This document shows, piece after piece, positions 34,900 to 43,510 of a DNA stretch of 64,000 bases; positions within the stretch are counted from its first letter, which is position 1, and every line of letters starts with the position of its first letter. Source of the DNA: an uncultured Christensenella sp. (GTDB taxonomy: Bacteria; Bacillota; Clostridia; Christensenellales; Borkfalkiaceae); contig CAJTUK010000006.1 in assembly GCA_910579525.1 (NCBI GenBank), positions 124,001 through 188,000 of the forward strand. Direction: 5' to 3'. The position numbers were made by a program, and so were the translations under genes. The notes beneath the pieces were generated by a model. The model was not told the DNA's origin, searched no databases, and was given only the letters and a program-made list of their open reading frames with translations.

Positions 34900-35082
34900 T
34901 TACAAGCAGGTAAAGAGTTTTCCCAAAATCCGAAGATTTTGAAAAACTGACGTATGGAACAATCGGGATACCCGATTTCCCTTTGTGGACGAAAAATAAA
35001 AAACAGAATCGGGTTTCCCGATTACTGTTCGTTCAAAATATGCGAAAACTTGATTTTGGCTATTTTCTTTACCTGCTTGTAA
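34900..35082. repeat. Nested inverted repeats upstream of the restriction operon
   Basis: A 16-bp perfect inverted repeat (TTACAAGCAGGTAAAG at 34900-34915, its complement at 35067-35082) encloses three smaller hairpins. One lies at 34916-34949 (AGTTTT...AAAACT). The other two are palindromes with the same arm, AATCGGG: 34961-34977 (spacer ATA) and 35007-35023 (spacer TTT). Most of the 183 nt can be paired, suggesting a structured RNA or an origin-like or operator region. Confidence 0.7.
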
Positions 35083-35131
35083 AAAAATCTCGATAGCCAA
35101 TATATAAGACTGAATGCGATATTTGTTTCTC

Positions 35132-35160
35132 TTGCGATTTTCGACATTTTATGATATAAT
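35132..35160 (+). promoter_or_regulatory. Promoter of the restriction operon
   Basis: -35 TTGCGA (35132-35137), a 17-nt spacer, -10 TATAAT (35155-35160). The ATG at 35190 has TTGGAGA upstream. Confidence 0.7.
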
Positions 35161-35189
35161 GCAACTATTAAAAGTTTGGAGATACACAA

Positions 35190-37001
35190 ATGACTTTTCT
35201 TGAAAAAGCAATAAAAGACGGTCTTGCATACATAACAGGTGAAGATACCAAAAAGAAGATTACTTATGTTTCTTCGGATAATCGTACCGAGAATTATAAT
35301 GACCCCGAAGAACAAGTACGCGCCGAATTTTGGGCGGAGCTCATTTATAAATATGAATATCCTGCAACCCGTATCAAGGTAGAAGTCGTTATACCCGATA
35401 GACTTCCTACCGACCGTGCCGATATAGTTATATTCTCCGACGACGAATGCAAACGACCTTATGCGGTTATAGAATGTAAGAAAGACGGCGTTACCGACGC
35501 CGAATTTAACCAAGCAATCGAGCAAGGCGTGGGCAATGCAACTTGGGTAAAACTTCGTGCTGAGTATGTAGTAATCATAGCCGGTGCTACACGCCGCGTT
35601 TTAGATGTGTCGGATAAATACGGCGCATTAGAGCGCGAACAAAATATCCTTGCCGATTTGCCCAAAGCATACGGTAAGCCGCAGGAATTTAGATTCTATA
35701 AAGGTACGGAATACGATATTAAACCCGTTGACCGTGAAGACTTAATTTCCGCAATCAAAAAATGTCATCAAACGCTTTGGGGTGGCGGTAGATTATCTCC
35801 GCCTACTGCCTTTGGCGAGCTTTGCAAAATCATATTTGTAAAAATAAGCGACGAACAAAAACCGCGCAAGAACGGCGAGCCGTATCAATTCCAAATTAAA
35901 ACACACGAACCGGCGAGCAAGCTCGCAAAACGGATAAATGAGCTTTACGATGAACAAAAAGTAAAAGACCCCGAAGTTTTTACGGAGTCAATAAAGGTAG
36001 ACGATAGAGTGTTGCGGACTGTCGTATCACATTTAGAGGCTATCAACTTAAACAAAACCGACCTTGATGTAAAGGGCGTAGCGTTCGAGCAGTTTATGGA
36101 CGGATTCTTTAAGGGTGATTTTGGACAATACTTTACACCGCGCCCGATAATAGAGTTTTGCGTAAAAATGATGAAGCCCGAACACGACTGGGACGTACTT
36201 GATCCGTCTTGCGGAAGCGGAGGATTTTTGTTACACGCGCTCGACTATATGCGCAAACAAGCAGATGAATATTACGAAAAAAGCAGTATAGAACACTTTA
36301 ACTATTGGCACGACTTTGCGGCAAAGCACCTTTACGGAATAGAGATAAACGACGAAATAGCTCGCGTTGCAAAAATGAATATGATCGTCCACGACGACGG
36401 ACATACAAACGTAATAAGCCACGATGCGCTTGAGAGCATAGAAAAAATGTACGCGCATAATCGTGGTTTTGTAAAAGATAAGTTCGATTTAATTCTTACT
36501 AATCCACCGTTTGGGTCAACGATAAATCGAGCGCAAAAGCCGTATTTGGAAAGTTTTGAACTCGGTAATGTAATTGACAAGAAAGGCAAAAAAACGCCGC
36601 GTAAAAACCAGAGCTCGGAAGTATTGTTTATAGAACGGATATGGCAATTTCTTAAATCAAAAACGGGCAAAGCGGCAATCGTCCTCCCCGACGGAATACT
36701 TACCAACAGTTCGATGCGGTATGTCCGCGACTTTATATTGGAAAAGTTTCAACTGCTTGCCGTAGTTAGCTTACCGCAATGCGCTTTTGCACACTTCGGC
36801 GCGGGCGTTAAAGCGTCGATTGTTTTCGTTCGCAAGCGCGGCACAAATGAAACGCCTGACGACAACGAACCTATATTTATGGCTTCGCCAGAATTTATAG
36901 GGTATGACGCAACGGGACGAAAGATCAAAGAAAATCAATTCGACGAAATTGTAGAAAAATACGAAGAATTTTGCAAGGACGCAACGCATTTTTTCGCGTA
37001 A
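35190..37001 (+). CDS. Fused restriction nuclease and N6-adenine methyltransferase (motor-less RM subunit)
   Basis: 603 residues. The N-terminal ~150 residues match the HsdR N-terminal nuclease: Asp78 in DRADIVIF and the E-x-K pair Glu95/Lys97 in YAVIECKK. The rest is an HsdM-type gamma adenine methyltransferase with a helical domain, FGQYFTPRPI, the SAM motif DPSCGSGGF near 337 and the catalytic NPPF near 437. There is no DEAD helicase, so this is not a normal type I enzyme. The layout resembles BcgI-type (type IIB/IIG) enzymes that pair an RM subunit with a specificity subunit. The frame ends at a T6 run inside the region where homologous layouts continue into the specificity part. Confidence 0.85.
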   Translation: MTFLEKAIKDGLAYITGEDTKKKITYVSSDNRTENYNDPEEQVRAEFWAELIYKYEYPATRIKVEVVIPDRLPTDRADIVIFSDDECKRPYAVIECKKDGVTDAEFNQAIEQGVGNATWVKLRAEYVVIIAGATRRVLDVSDKYGALEREQNILADLPKAYGKPQEFRFYKGTEYDIKPVDREDLISAIKKCHQTLWGGGRLSPPTAFGELCKIIFVKISDEQKPRKNGEPYQFQIKTHEPASKLAKRINELYDEQKVKDPEVFTESIKVDDRVLRTVVSHLEAINLNKTDLDVKGVAFEQFMDGFFKGDFGQYFTPRPIIEFCVKMMKPEHDWDVLDPSCGSGGFLLHALDYMRKQADEYYEKSSIEHFNYWHDFAAKHLYGIEINDEIARVAKMNMIVHDDGHTNVISHDALESIEKMYAHNRGFVKDKFDLILTNPPFGSTINRAQKPYLESFELGNVIDKKGKKTPRKNQSSEVLFIERIWQFLKSKTGKAAIVLPDGILTNSSMRYVRDFILEKFQLLAVVSLPQCAFAHFGAGVKASIVFVRKRGTNETPDDNEPIFMASPEFIGYDATGRKIKENQFDEIVEKYEEFCKDATHFFA

Positions 37002-38458
37002 CCCCCGATGAAGTGAATACGCTTTGCGTCTTTGCTGTAAGTCGGGGGAAACTTAAAAACAATTCCACAAAACGAATTGATACAAAACGTTACGATATTA
37101 AATTTGAAATTATACGAAACAAATTGAATCAGCCCCATTATCCTAAATATCAATTAAAAGATTTGATAATTGGTATATCAGGTGGTGATTGGGGAATTGC
37201 GCCCGAAAAAGCAAGCGAAACGCATACGAAATGTTTAGTTTTACGTGCAACGGAAATCGACAACAACGATAATATCAATATACGCGAAGATAAAGCGCAA
37301 TACCGTCAAATAGAAAAAAAGAAGTTAACGGCAATGAATGTTGAGATTGGAGATATAATTATAGAAAAATCAGGCGGAAGCCCTGATCAACCCGTCGGCA
37401 GAGTAATTTACGTTGACAAAATATCTTATAACGGTTGCCCGATTGCTTACAGCAATTTTATGACGAAAATAAAAGTCAATAAAACGCTGATCGACCCGTA
37501 TTATCTTTTTGAATATTTGCGTTTCGTTTATAGGATAGGCCTTACGGAAGTTATGCAAAATCAAACGAACGGCATTCGCAATCTCATATTAGAAGAATTT
37601 TTAGAACAAACCGTTGTCGTTCCCGAAAACAATTATGAAATTGGGCAACAAATGAAACAACGGCGTATTTGTATTCATGGCACAAGGACACAAGCAGAAG
37701 AAGTACTCTCAACAGCGAAAGCGAAAGTATTTGATACGCTCAGAATTGATTTTCCAGAATATAAACCATCTTTATTTAGCCACACTACGCTCGACACCGC
37801 ACGAGAAATGGGCGTTTACTGCAATCCGCACAGCGATTATCTAAATTCCGTTTTCGCTCGATTAAAAGCGAACAAATACTATGCGGGAGATTTGGAAGAT
37901 TTTGCGCAAATCAATCCCACGACGAGCAGAAAAGATTTGAGTGACAATACGGCGGTTTCGTTTGTTCCTATGCTCGCCGTTACAGAAAAAATCAACGAAG
38001 TCATTTACGAACAGCGTAGGTATGTGGAAGTTAAGACAGGGTTTACGATTTTCCAAAAAGGTGATTTGCTTTGGGCGAAAATTACACCTTGTATGCAAAA
38101 CGGCAAATCTTTTCTTGCGGACGGTATGTCTACCGAAATAGGTTTCGGCTCTACCGAGTTTCACGTTTTGCGTAAAAAAAGCGAACGCATTTATATGCCT
38201 TTCCTTTGGGTTTTGTTGTCTGACGAGCATATTTTGGAAGCCGCACAAGGAATGTTTGGTGGCTCGGCAGGACAACAGCGCGTACCCGATACTTTCTTAC
38301 AAAAGTTTCCTATTGTCCTTCCACCTATTGAGATACAAAAAGAGCTTGCCGACAACGTGTTTGTCGCATTAAGCCAAGCAAAGCAACTGCGCAAGCAAGC
38401 TGACCATGAGTGGCAAGAAGCGAAAGCGCAGTTTAAAAAAGTGTTGTTATCAAATTAA
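36971..38458 (+). CDS. Restriction specificity (S) subunit, probably expressed by frameshift
   Basis: About 487 residues with two target recognition domains: the first begins at YPKYQLKDLIIGISGGDWG, the second at YAGDLEDFAQINPTT. Each ends in a helical spacer (VVPENNYEIGQQMKQR; LPPIEIQKELADNVFVAL). It determines the bipartite DNA target. The first in-frame ATG lies inside the first recognition domain (37333), and the upstream TTG (36971) and GTG (37014) have no ribosome binding site. The reading frame connects to the methylase frame by a -1 shift at 36989-36995, which would give a single fused enzyme of about 1089 residues. Independent translation cannot be excluded. Confidence 0.8.
   Translation: MQGRNAFFRVTPDEVNTLCVFAVSRGKLKNNSTKRIDTKRYDIKFEIIRNKLNQPHYPKYQLKDLIIGISGGDWGIAPEKASETHTKCLVLRATEIDNNDNINIREDKAQYRQIEKKKLTAMNVEIGDIIIEKSGGSPDQPVGRVIYVDKISYNGCPIAYSNFMTKIKVNKTLIDPYYLFEYLRFVYRIGLTEVMQNQTNGIRNLILEEFLEQTVVVPENNYEIGQQMKQRRICIHGTRTQAEEVLSTAKAKVFDTLRIDFPEYKPSLFSHTTLDTAREMGVYCNPHSDYLNSVFARLKANKYYAGDLEDFAQINPTTSRKDLSDNTAVSFVPMLAVTEKINEVIYEQRRYVEVKTGFTIFQKGDLLWAKITPCMQNGKSFLADGMSTEIGFGSTEFHVLRKKSERIYMPFLWVLLSDEHILEAAQGMFGGSAGQQRVPDTFLQKFPIVLPPIEIQKELADNVFVALSQAKQLRKQADHEWQEAKAQFKKVLLSN
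36989..37048 (+). promoter_or_regulatory. Candidate programmed -1 ribosomal frameshift signal
   Basis: In the methylase frame the sequence reads CAT TTT TTC GCG TAA, containing the heptamer U UUU UUC (36989-36995) 3 nt before the stop. Six nt later a stem begins: CCCCCGA (37002-37008) pairs with TCGGGGG (37042-37048), and its loop holds a small ACGC-TTT-GCGT hairpin (37019-37029). A tandem -1 slip joins the methylase frame exactly to the specificity frame. Confidence 0.6.
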
Positions 38459-38478
38459 AATAGTTAGAGTGGGATAAT

Positions 38479-41127
38479 ATGGATAAAGTATTTATTAGCT
38501 ATTCTCATGACAATAAGGCACATGAACAAAAAGTTATTGATTTGGCTGCTAAGCTAAGAGAGCTAGGAGTCGATATTGAACTTGATAAATATACTCCACA
38601 TCCTGATGAAGGATGGCCAACTTACATGATTAAAAATGTAATGAACTCACGATTCACATTATGCATATGTTCCCAGCCTTATAAAGATAGATTCGAACGA
38701 AGAGAACCTATTGGGATTGGGAAAGGGGCTAAATTTGAAGGCAAGTTAATCACCGATATCATTTATGAAAATGAAGTGAATGATAAATTCATACCGGTTT
38801 TGCTTGATAACGGGTACAGCGATACATATATTCCAATTGTGTTAAAATCGTTTACACATTATGATATATCCGACTCAACCCAATTCTCAGACTTGTATGC
38901 TAGACTGACAAATCAAGAGCAACAAATTAAACCCCCTTTAGGCAATATAGTTCCTATACATGATTTGCAAAAAGCTCTGGGGGTAAAGAATTTATCTGAA
39001 GAAATGTGCGACAAAGTCAAAAAACAATGTATAGTTCGATTCCGATCAAATGGTTTGGATGAAAAAACCGCAACTGATCTTTTTAATAACCTTTTACTTT
39101 CTGATCGATTTAATTATTTATTACCACAAAATAGAAAAACCAATTATGTGGTCGGTGATTTTGGATCAGGTAAATCTTTGGCTCTCGCTATTTTGTATTT
39201 GCAAAAGGTATCGTCACAAGAAAATGCATTGCTAGTGTGTGCTAAAGATATTCCCGTGGAAGTGTCTTTGGATAAATATTTGAATGTTGAAAACATCAAA
39301 GAAAAAACGACTGTTTTTATTGATGGTTTAGACGAGATAAGTTATAGCAATGGTAAAAAAATAATCGACGGCATTATTCTATCTGAAACTTATTGTAGCG
39401 ACTTGTATTTTGTTGTATCTTCAAGACCAAATATATTAGTAACAAACTATTGCTTAAATCAATCAGTTAATGTTCAATCGTTATCATTTGATGAAAGTAT
39501 AAATCTTATGCAAGAGGTAGCCGGTAATTCGATTCCGGTTGGTATTATTTTGGGATGGCAAGACGAATTAAAAGAAACTCTGCTCAATCCTTTTTTTGCT
39601 ATTTTATCTGGGTTATATTTTAAGGAAACAAATCAGTTTTTGGGATTATCAAAACAGGCATTCATTAAATATCTCATACAAAAAAGTATTCATCCATTGG
39701 GGATGGATGAGGTAATACTGAATCAGCTTAAAAAAATAGCTGTCAAATATGTAGAACAAGAACAAAAGAAAATATTAATTTCGGATTTGCCCTCTAGTAT
39801 AAAGATACAAGAAGTTTTAAAAACAGGTTTAATACAACTAGAAGATAATTATGTTTATTTTAGCCTTCCAATTGTGGCGCAGTGGTTGGCGGCATCTGCA
39901 ATAAAAGATAAGATTATTGATTCAAAAAATTTCTTTGATAGCCAAGCGGAGATAATTAAATGGCGATATGCTTTAATGCTTTTTATGGGAGATAGCTCGT
40001 TTGAAGATTCAAAAGCTTACTTTAGAGAAGTTGTTTGTAAATATCCAGGATTGGCGTCGCAAATATTAAAAGATAATACTATTAGAGAAGATATAAACTC
40101 TCTTCCTTCGGCTGATATATGTGGCAGGCAAATTTCTTTTTGCATCCACACGTGGGCAGAAGGGCTTCAAAATCTTGCAAAAGCAGTTATTCCTTATGAC
40201 GGAGAAAAAATATGCACATTCAAAATTTCCGTTCAAGGTTCTTGGTTATATATATGGTGGATGAAGTATTATTTGGGGCAAGATTATGAAGTTGTTACAA
40301 GTCCGCCTAACGAAAATGAATATTATTATAGCTCTGGAACAAGAGTAGGCAAAACTTCTATTTGGCCTTGGATAGTAACATTTAACCTTTTATCTCATCG
40401 GATGAAAAAATTTATTGAAAGCAAACCGCTTTTCTCCGATTTTCAAGACTTAAATGAAGAATTTTTTTATGATATTGCGCGAAAAGTATTACATAATGGA
40501 AGTTTATATCGTGAAGATATTTCTCTTGATGAATTAAAAAAGTCTTTGGATAAGGCTCATAATACATTGTTAGTAAGCCTTTTACAATCAGAAATTAGCC
40601 GATTAGAAAAATCCGGATGTTCATTTTTGAAGTATCCTCATACTCAGCCAGATCAACCCATAGCATCTGGATGGGTCTGGGATAGCTATAGTCATGCACA
40701 AACAATAAAGTATATTTGTGCGCTTTATAAAAAAGCAGTGACCGTATATCAAAATTTATGTGATAATGTTTTCATTGGTTTGAGTAATGTTATGCCTAAG
40801 CGCTTAATGCTTCCTGCAACAATGCATATTGATTATAGCGAAGGGAAAGGAAACTATCCTGCGCCCACTATTAGTTGGTATTTTTTGTGTAAAGATCAAA
40901 ATCAAGAAAACGAAATAGTTGTTAACGAATCATCCAGCGCAAGCAACCTTGAAAATATATATAAAGATGTTTTTTCTTCTATTACTTGTTATAGACCAAA
41001 CATTGCTTCTTTATGTCCCGTTTCGTATTGCACGCAACTATTAGATATTTTTAACGAAATGCCTTTACACAAAATCATTTATAGTTGGTTAGAAGAAGAT
41101 TTAAAAAGCATTGGTTGGATAGATTAA
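38479..41127 (+). CDS. SEFIR-domain STAND/NACHT-like NTPase, probable antiphage protein
   Basis: 882 residues. The N-terminal ~140 residues form a SEFIR/TIR-like domain (KVFISYSHDNKAHEQKVIDL, then LDKYTPHPDEGWPTYM and FTLCICSQPYKDRF). A STAND-type NTPase follows, with Walker A GDFGSGKSLAL near 228, Walker B TVFIDGLDEIS near 279 and the sensor VSSRPN near 314, then a long helical region and an unrecognised C-terminal half that could sense a trigger. Bacterial SEFIR and NACHT proteins of this layout act in abortive infection, often by NAD depletion. The gene is strongly AT-rich, lies 20 nt after the specificity gene and probably belongs to the same defence unit. The function is inferred from domains and context. 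Confidence 0.8.
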   Translation: MDKVFISYSHDNKAHEQKVIDLAAKLRELGVDIELDKYTPHPDEGWPTYMIKNVMNSRFTLCICSQPYKDRFERREPIGIGKGAKFEGKLITDIIYENEVNDKFIPVLLDNGYSDTYIPIVLKSFTHYDISDSTQFSDLYARLTNQEQQIKPPLGNIVPIHDLQKALGVKNLSEEMCDKVKKQCIVRFRSNGLDEKTATDLFNNLLLSDRFNYLLPQNRKTNYVVGDFGSGKSLALAILYLQKVSSQENALLVCAKDIPVEVSLDKYLNVENIKEKTTVFIDGLDEISYSNGKKIIDGIILSETYCSDLYFVVSSRPNILVTNYCLNQSVNVQSLSFDESINLMQEVAGNSIPVGIILGWQDELKETLLNPFFAILSGLYFKETNQFLGLSKQAFIKYLIQKSIHPLGMDEVILNQLKKIAVKYVEQEQKKILISDLPSSIKIQEVLKTGLIQLEDNYVYFSLPIVAQWLAASAIKDKIIDSKNFFDSQAEIIKWRYALMLFMGDSSFEDSKAYFREVVCKYPGLASQILKDNTIREDINSLPSADICGRQISFCIHTWAEGLQNLAKAVIPYDGEKICTFKISVQGSWLYIWWMKYYLGQDYEVVTSPPNENEYYYSSGTRVGKTSIWPWIVTFNLLSHRMKKFIESKPLFSDFQDLNEEFFYDIARKVLHNGSLYREDISLDELKKSLDKAHNTLLVSLLQSEISRLEKSGCSFLKYPHTQPDQPIASGWVWDSYSHAQTIKYICALYKKAVTVYQNLCDNVFIGLSNVMPKRLMLPATMHIDYSEGKGNYPAPTISWYFLCKDQNQENEIVVNESSSASNLENIYKDVFSSITCYRPNIASLCPVSYCTQLLDIFNEMPLHKIIYSWLEEDLKSIGWID

Positions 41128-41277
41128 CAGAAATAAAACAAATTCTCCAACAATCAAGGCATTAAAATCACTATCCCGAAATGATCTTTATACATAAAAA
41201 GTTCAAATGCGGATGATGACGTGCCGCCATTAGGGAATTGTACGAACTCGCGCAAAAGCAGGTTCGTACTTTTTCTT

Positions 41278-41391
41278 ATGTATGAGTGTTTTGGCGTGCG
41301 AATACCCATTACAAACTTACTACCTAAACCGCCTATTCCTACGGCGTGGCAAACGCAAAAGCGTGATGAGAATGGCAACTTTACTAAATAA
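41278..41391 (+). CDS. Possible 37-residue gene fragment
   Basis: A short ATG-initiated frame ending in PKPPIPTAWQTQKRDENGN. The Pro-rich PPIPTxW-RDENG pattern looks like the tail of a real protein, not random sequence. No ribosome binding site is seen, and a hairpin (GTACGAAC/GTTCGTAC) lies just upstream. It is probably a remnant in the otherwise empty 374-bp gap after the SEFIR gene. Confidence 0.3.
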   Translation: MYECFGVRIPITNLLPKPPIPTAWQTQKRDENGNFTK

Positions 41392-41501
41392 AACAAAAGG
41401 CGCTTCGAATAACATCTCGGAGTGCCTTACTGGTTACTTGATTAAATATTTTGTTTTTGCTATAATTTTTGTACGATAAACAGTAATTTAGTGGAGAAGT
41501 T

Positions 41502-41969
41502 ATGTATTTTATCAGACAGGTAAAGCCTAACGAAGTAAGCGATGCGCTTACCCTTGCGTTAGAAGTGTTTATGCAGTTTGAAGCACCCGATTATAAACCG
41601 CAAGGTGTGGAAACGTTCAGAAAGGATATTATCGAAAACGCCGAATTTATAGATAAGTGTAGAAAAGGAATTTGCCCGATTTATGCCGCATTTGATGACG
41701 GTAAAATGGTTGGGATTATCGGTATGCGTAACAAATCGCATATTAACTTGGTTTTCACGAAAAGCGAGTATCATCGCAAGGGTATTGCAACTTCTATCTT
41801 TGAGTTTTTGTTGTCGGAAGTAAAGAAGAATAGTCCGCAAGTTAAAGAAATTACGCTCAATTCTTCTCCTTATGGGAAGAACTTTTATTTGCACTTGGGT
41901 TTCGTGCCTTTATCGGAAGAACAGGAAATAGACGGCATTCGGTTTACGCCTATGAAGTATGCAATATAA
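41502..41969 (+). CDS. GNAT family N-acetyltransferase
   Basis: 155 residues with the GNAT fold. Acetyl-CoA binding is indicated by FTKSEYHRKGIATSIFEFL (the R/Q-x-x-G-x-G/A loop), with strands MVGIIGMRN and KEITLNSSPYGKNFYLHLGF at the C-terminal half. The substrate is unknown; free-standing GNATs of this size acetylate amines, antibiotics or proteins. GGAGAA precedes the ATG, and the gene stands alone between the SEFIR gene and a frameshifted gene. Base composition is intermediate between island and chromosome. Confidence 0.82.
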   Translation: MYFIRQVKPNEVSDALTLALEVFMQFEAPDYKPQGVETFRKDIIENAEFIDKCRKGICPIYAAFDDGKMVGIIGMRNKSHINLVFTKSEYHRKGIATSIFEFLLSEVKKNSPQVKEITLNSSPYGKNFYLHLGFVPLSEEQEIDGIRFTPMKYAI

Positions 41970-42003
41970 ATTTCAATTTAGCGTCGCAAAAAGGAGAACG
42001 ACA

Positions 42004-42499
42004 ATGAAAGATAAAGAAATGACTTTTGAAGAAAAGTTGAACGTAATGAGAAAAATTCGGTCTGCAAAAAGAATGGGCGAAGTGGGAATTGAAACAGGAA
42101 AACGAATATTTTGCCGTTCTTCCCTCTTTCCGCTTTTTGAAGCCGATTAGCGACCACCTTGAATTTCATAGGGGCGGCTTTGCTGATATGATAAAAAAAT
42201 ATCAAGAGCAAGGCATCCTTGACGAAAGGTTTCCCGAAGTATCCGCGCTGATAAAAGAAGGCGCTTCGATAGAAAGCATAGAAAAGTTTGCGTTTGAAAG
42301 AGTTCAGGAAGCCGTCGAGTGCATTTTATATCAACTCGGCGACCAAGAGTCTGCGGAATGCGCAGACGTTTTCGACGAAATAGATTGTTCAAAAATAAAA
42401 AAGATGCGCCTTATGGAAATCAATGACGACGGAACGCCGACAGGTCGGCGCGCCGTTGAACTTCACGGAAAAATTCCGTTTTCCGATATGGAAGATTGA
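42004..42499 (+). pseudogene. Frameshifted gene of unknown function
   Basis: The frame opens at an ATG at 42004 with AAAGGAGAA upstream (MKDKEMTFEEKLNVMRKIRS) and runs to about 42085. There the reading continues in the +1 frame (QENEYFAVLPSFRFLKPISD) to the stop at 42499. The two parts would make about 165 residues if joined, and the downstream part has no good start of its own (TTG at 42089). I do not recognise the family; the protein is acidic and helical. Either a single indel or a sequencing error explains the break. Confidence 0.6.
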
Positions 42500-42699
42500 C
42501 CGTGTTGAAATAATATCGCTATATGCAGTAAGAAAAAATTCGACAAATAATATTATGGATTGTATCGAAGTATTCAGACAAGCTGAAAAAGAAATTGCGG
42601 AAAGCGGAAAACTCAGTCTGACCGCGACGGCGAATTTATCTTGTGCGAGGGAAATTGTGAACGAGGAAATTGTCTATATGGATTAAGTTTTATGTTTCA
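42500..42699. other. Gap with a possible gene fragment
   Basis: A frame at about 42555-42686 (MDCIEVFRQAEKEIAESGKL, 43 residues) is open but lacks a ribosome binding site. It may be a remnant of the preceding broken gene cluster. Nothing else is recognisable. Confidence 0.3.
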
Positions 42700-42768
42700 T
42701 TGTAATAGGTTAATAAAACGATTATACTATACATACCCCATGAAAATACTGTTGCAACTTCAAGTTGC
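42700..42768 (+). promoter_or_regulatory. Promoter and palindrome upstream of the XRE regulator
   Basis: -35 TTGTAA (42700-42705), a 17-nt spacer, -10 TATACT (42723-42728), then a 15-nt palindrome GCAACTT-C-AAGTTGC (42754-42768) in a leader of about 115 nt. The palindrome is a candidate autoregulatory site. Confidence 0.5.
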
Positions 42769-42850
42769 GGAAGAGCACGATAAAGTTGGTAGAATATGTT
42801 CATAAATTTTTTTATCATAGAGTTATCAAATTATTCAAGGAGGAAGGGGT

Positions 42851-43510
42851 ATGGCATTTGCAGACACTCTACAACAATTAAGAAAAAATAAGGGCTTATC
42901 TCAAGAAGATATAGCCGAACGATGCAATGTATCAAGACAATCTGTTTCCAAATGGGAAACGGGCCAAGGTTATCCCGAAACGGAGAAGCTATTGATACTT
43001 TGTGATTTATTGGATACTGATTTAGACTATCTTTTACGGGATAAAGCCCAAAAAATGAATGTGGAGCAAATAGGTTCCACCTCGGTTTGTGCTCCGAATT
43101 TGGGAAAATGGGTGAAAATATTTTTAAATGATAGAGAATTCCAGGGATTATATTGTATCGCTATCGTTGCCGAAGTAGAGAATTTCTTATTATTTATTGG
43201 TGATAAAGGAAAAAGAGGGTTATTAAATATCTCTGCAATTTCAAGTATAACGGATGCAGATAAGGAGAAATATAAGGAACTCCCCAAAATTCCATCTGAG
43301 GATGTTACTTTGAATTTGGCAGATTATTTTACCGATATGAAATGCAATCTAAAAAAACGGCAGCAACTACCTTTTTCTGTTGTTAAGCCTATCAGCTTCT
43401 GTTCTGTGACCATTGATGAGATTAACACAGAAAAAATAGTCGTCCATGATAAAAAAGGTAAAACCTATACAGTGGCGGCAACTGAGATGCTCTATATTAT
43501 GGAACAATAA
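42851..43510 (+). CDS. XRE-family transcriptional regulator
   Basis: 219 residues. An N-terminal helix-turn-helix_3 domain (residues 4-62: LQQLRKNKGLSQEDIAERCNVSRQSVSKWETGQGYP) is followed by a ~150-residue domain rich in strands that I do not recognise. AAGGAGGAAGGGG precedes the ATG. The SKWETGQGYPE form is common in Clostridia stand-alone regulators of transport or antimicrobial-resistance genes. The next gene begins abnormally right at this stop codon, so the original target gene may have been lost by deletion. Confidence 0.82.
   Translation: MAFADTLQQLRKNKGLSQEDIAERCNVSRQSVSKWETGQGYPETEKLLILCDLLDTDLDYLLRDKAQKMNVEQIGSTSVCAPNLGKWVKIFLNDREFQGLYCIAIVAEVENFLLFIGDKGKRGLLNISAISSITDADKEKYKELPKIPSEDVTLNLADYFTDMKCNLKKRQQLPFSVVKPISFCSVTIDEINTEKIVVHDKKGKTYTVAATEMLYIMEQ

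Noticed and set aside
41154..41396. 80-residue minus-strand frame after the SEFIR gene
   Set aside because: It has no ribosome binding site and is opposite the more protein-like PKPPIPTAW fragment.
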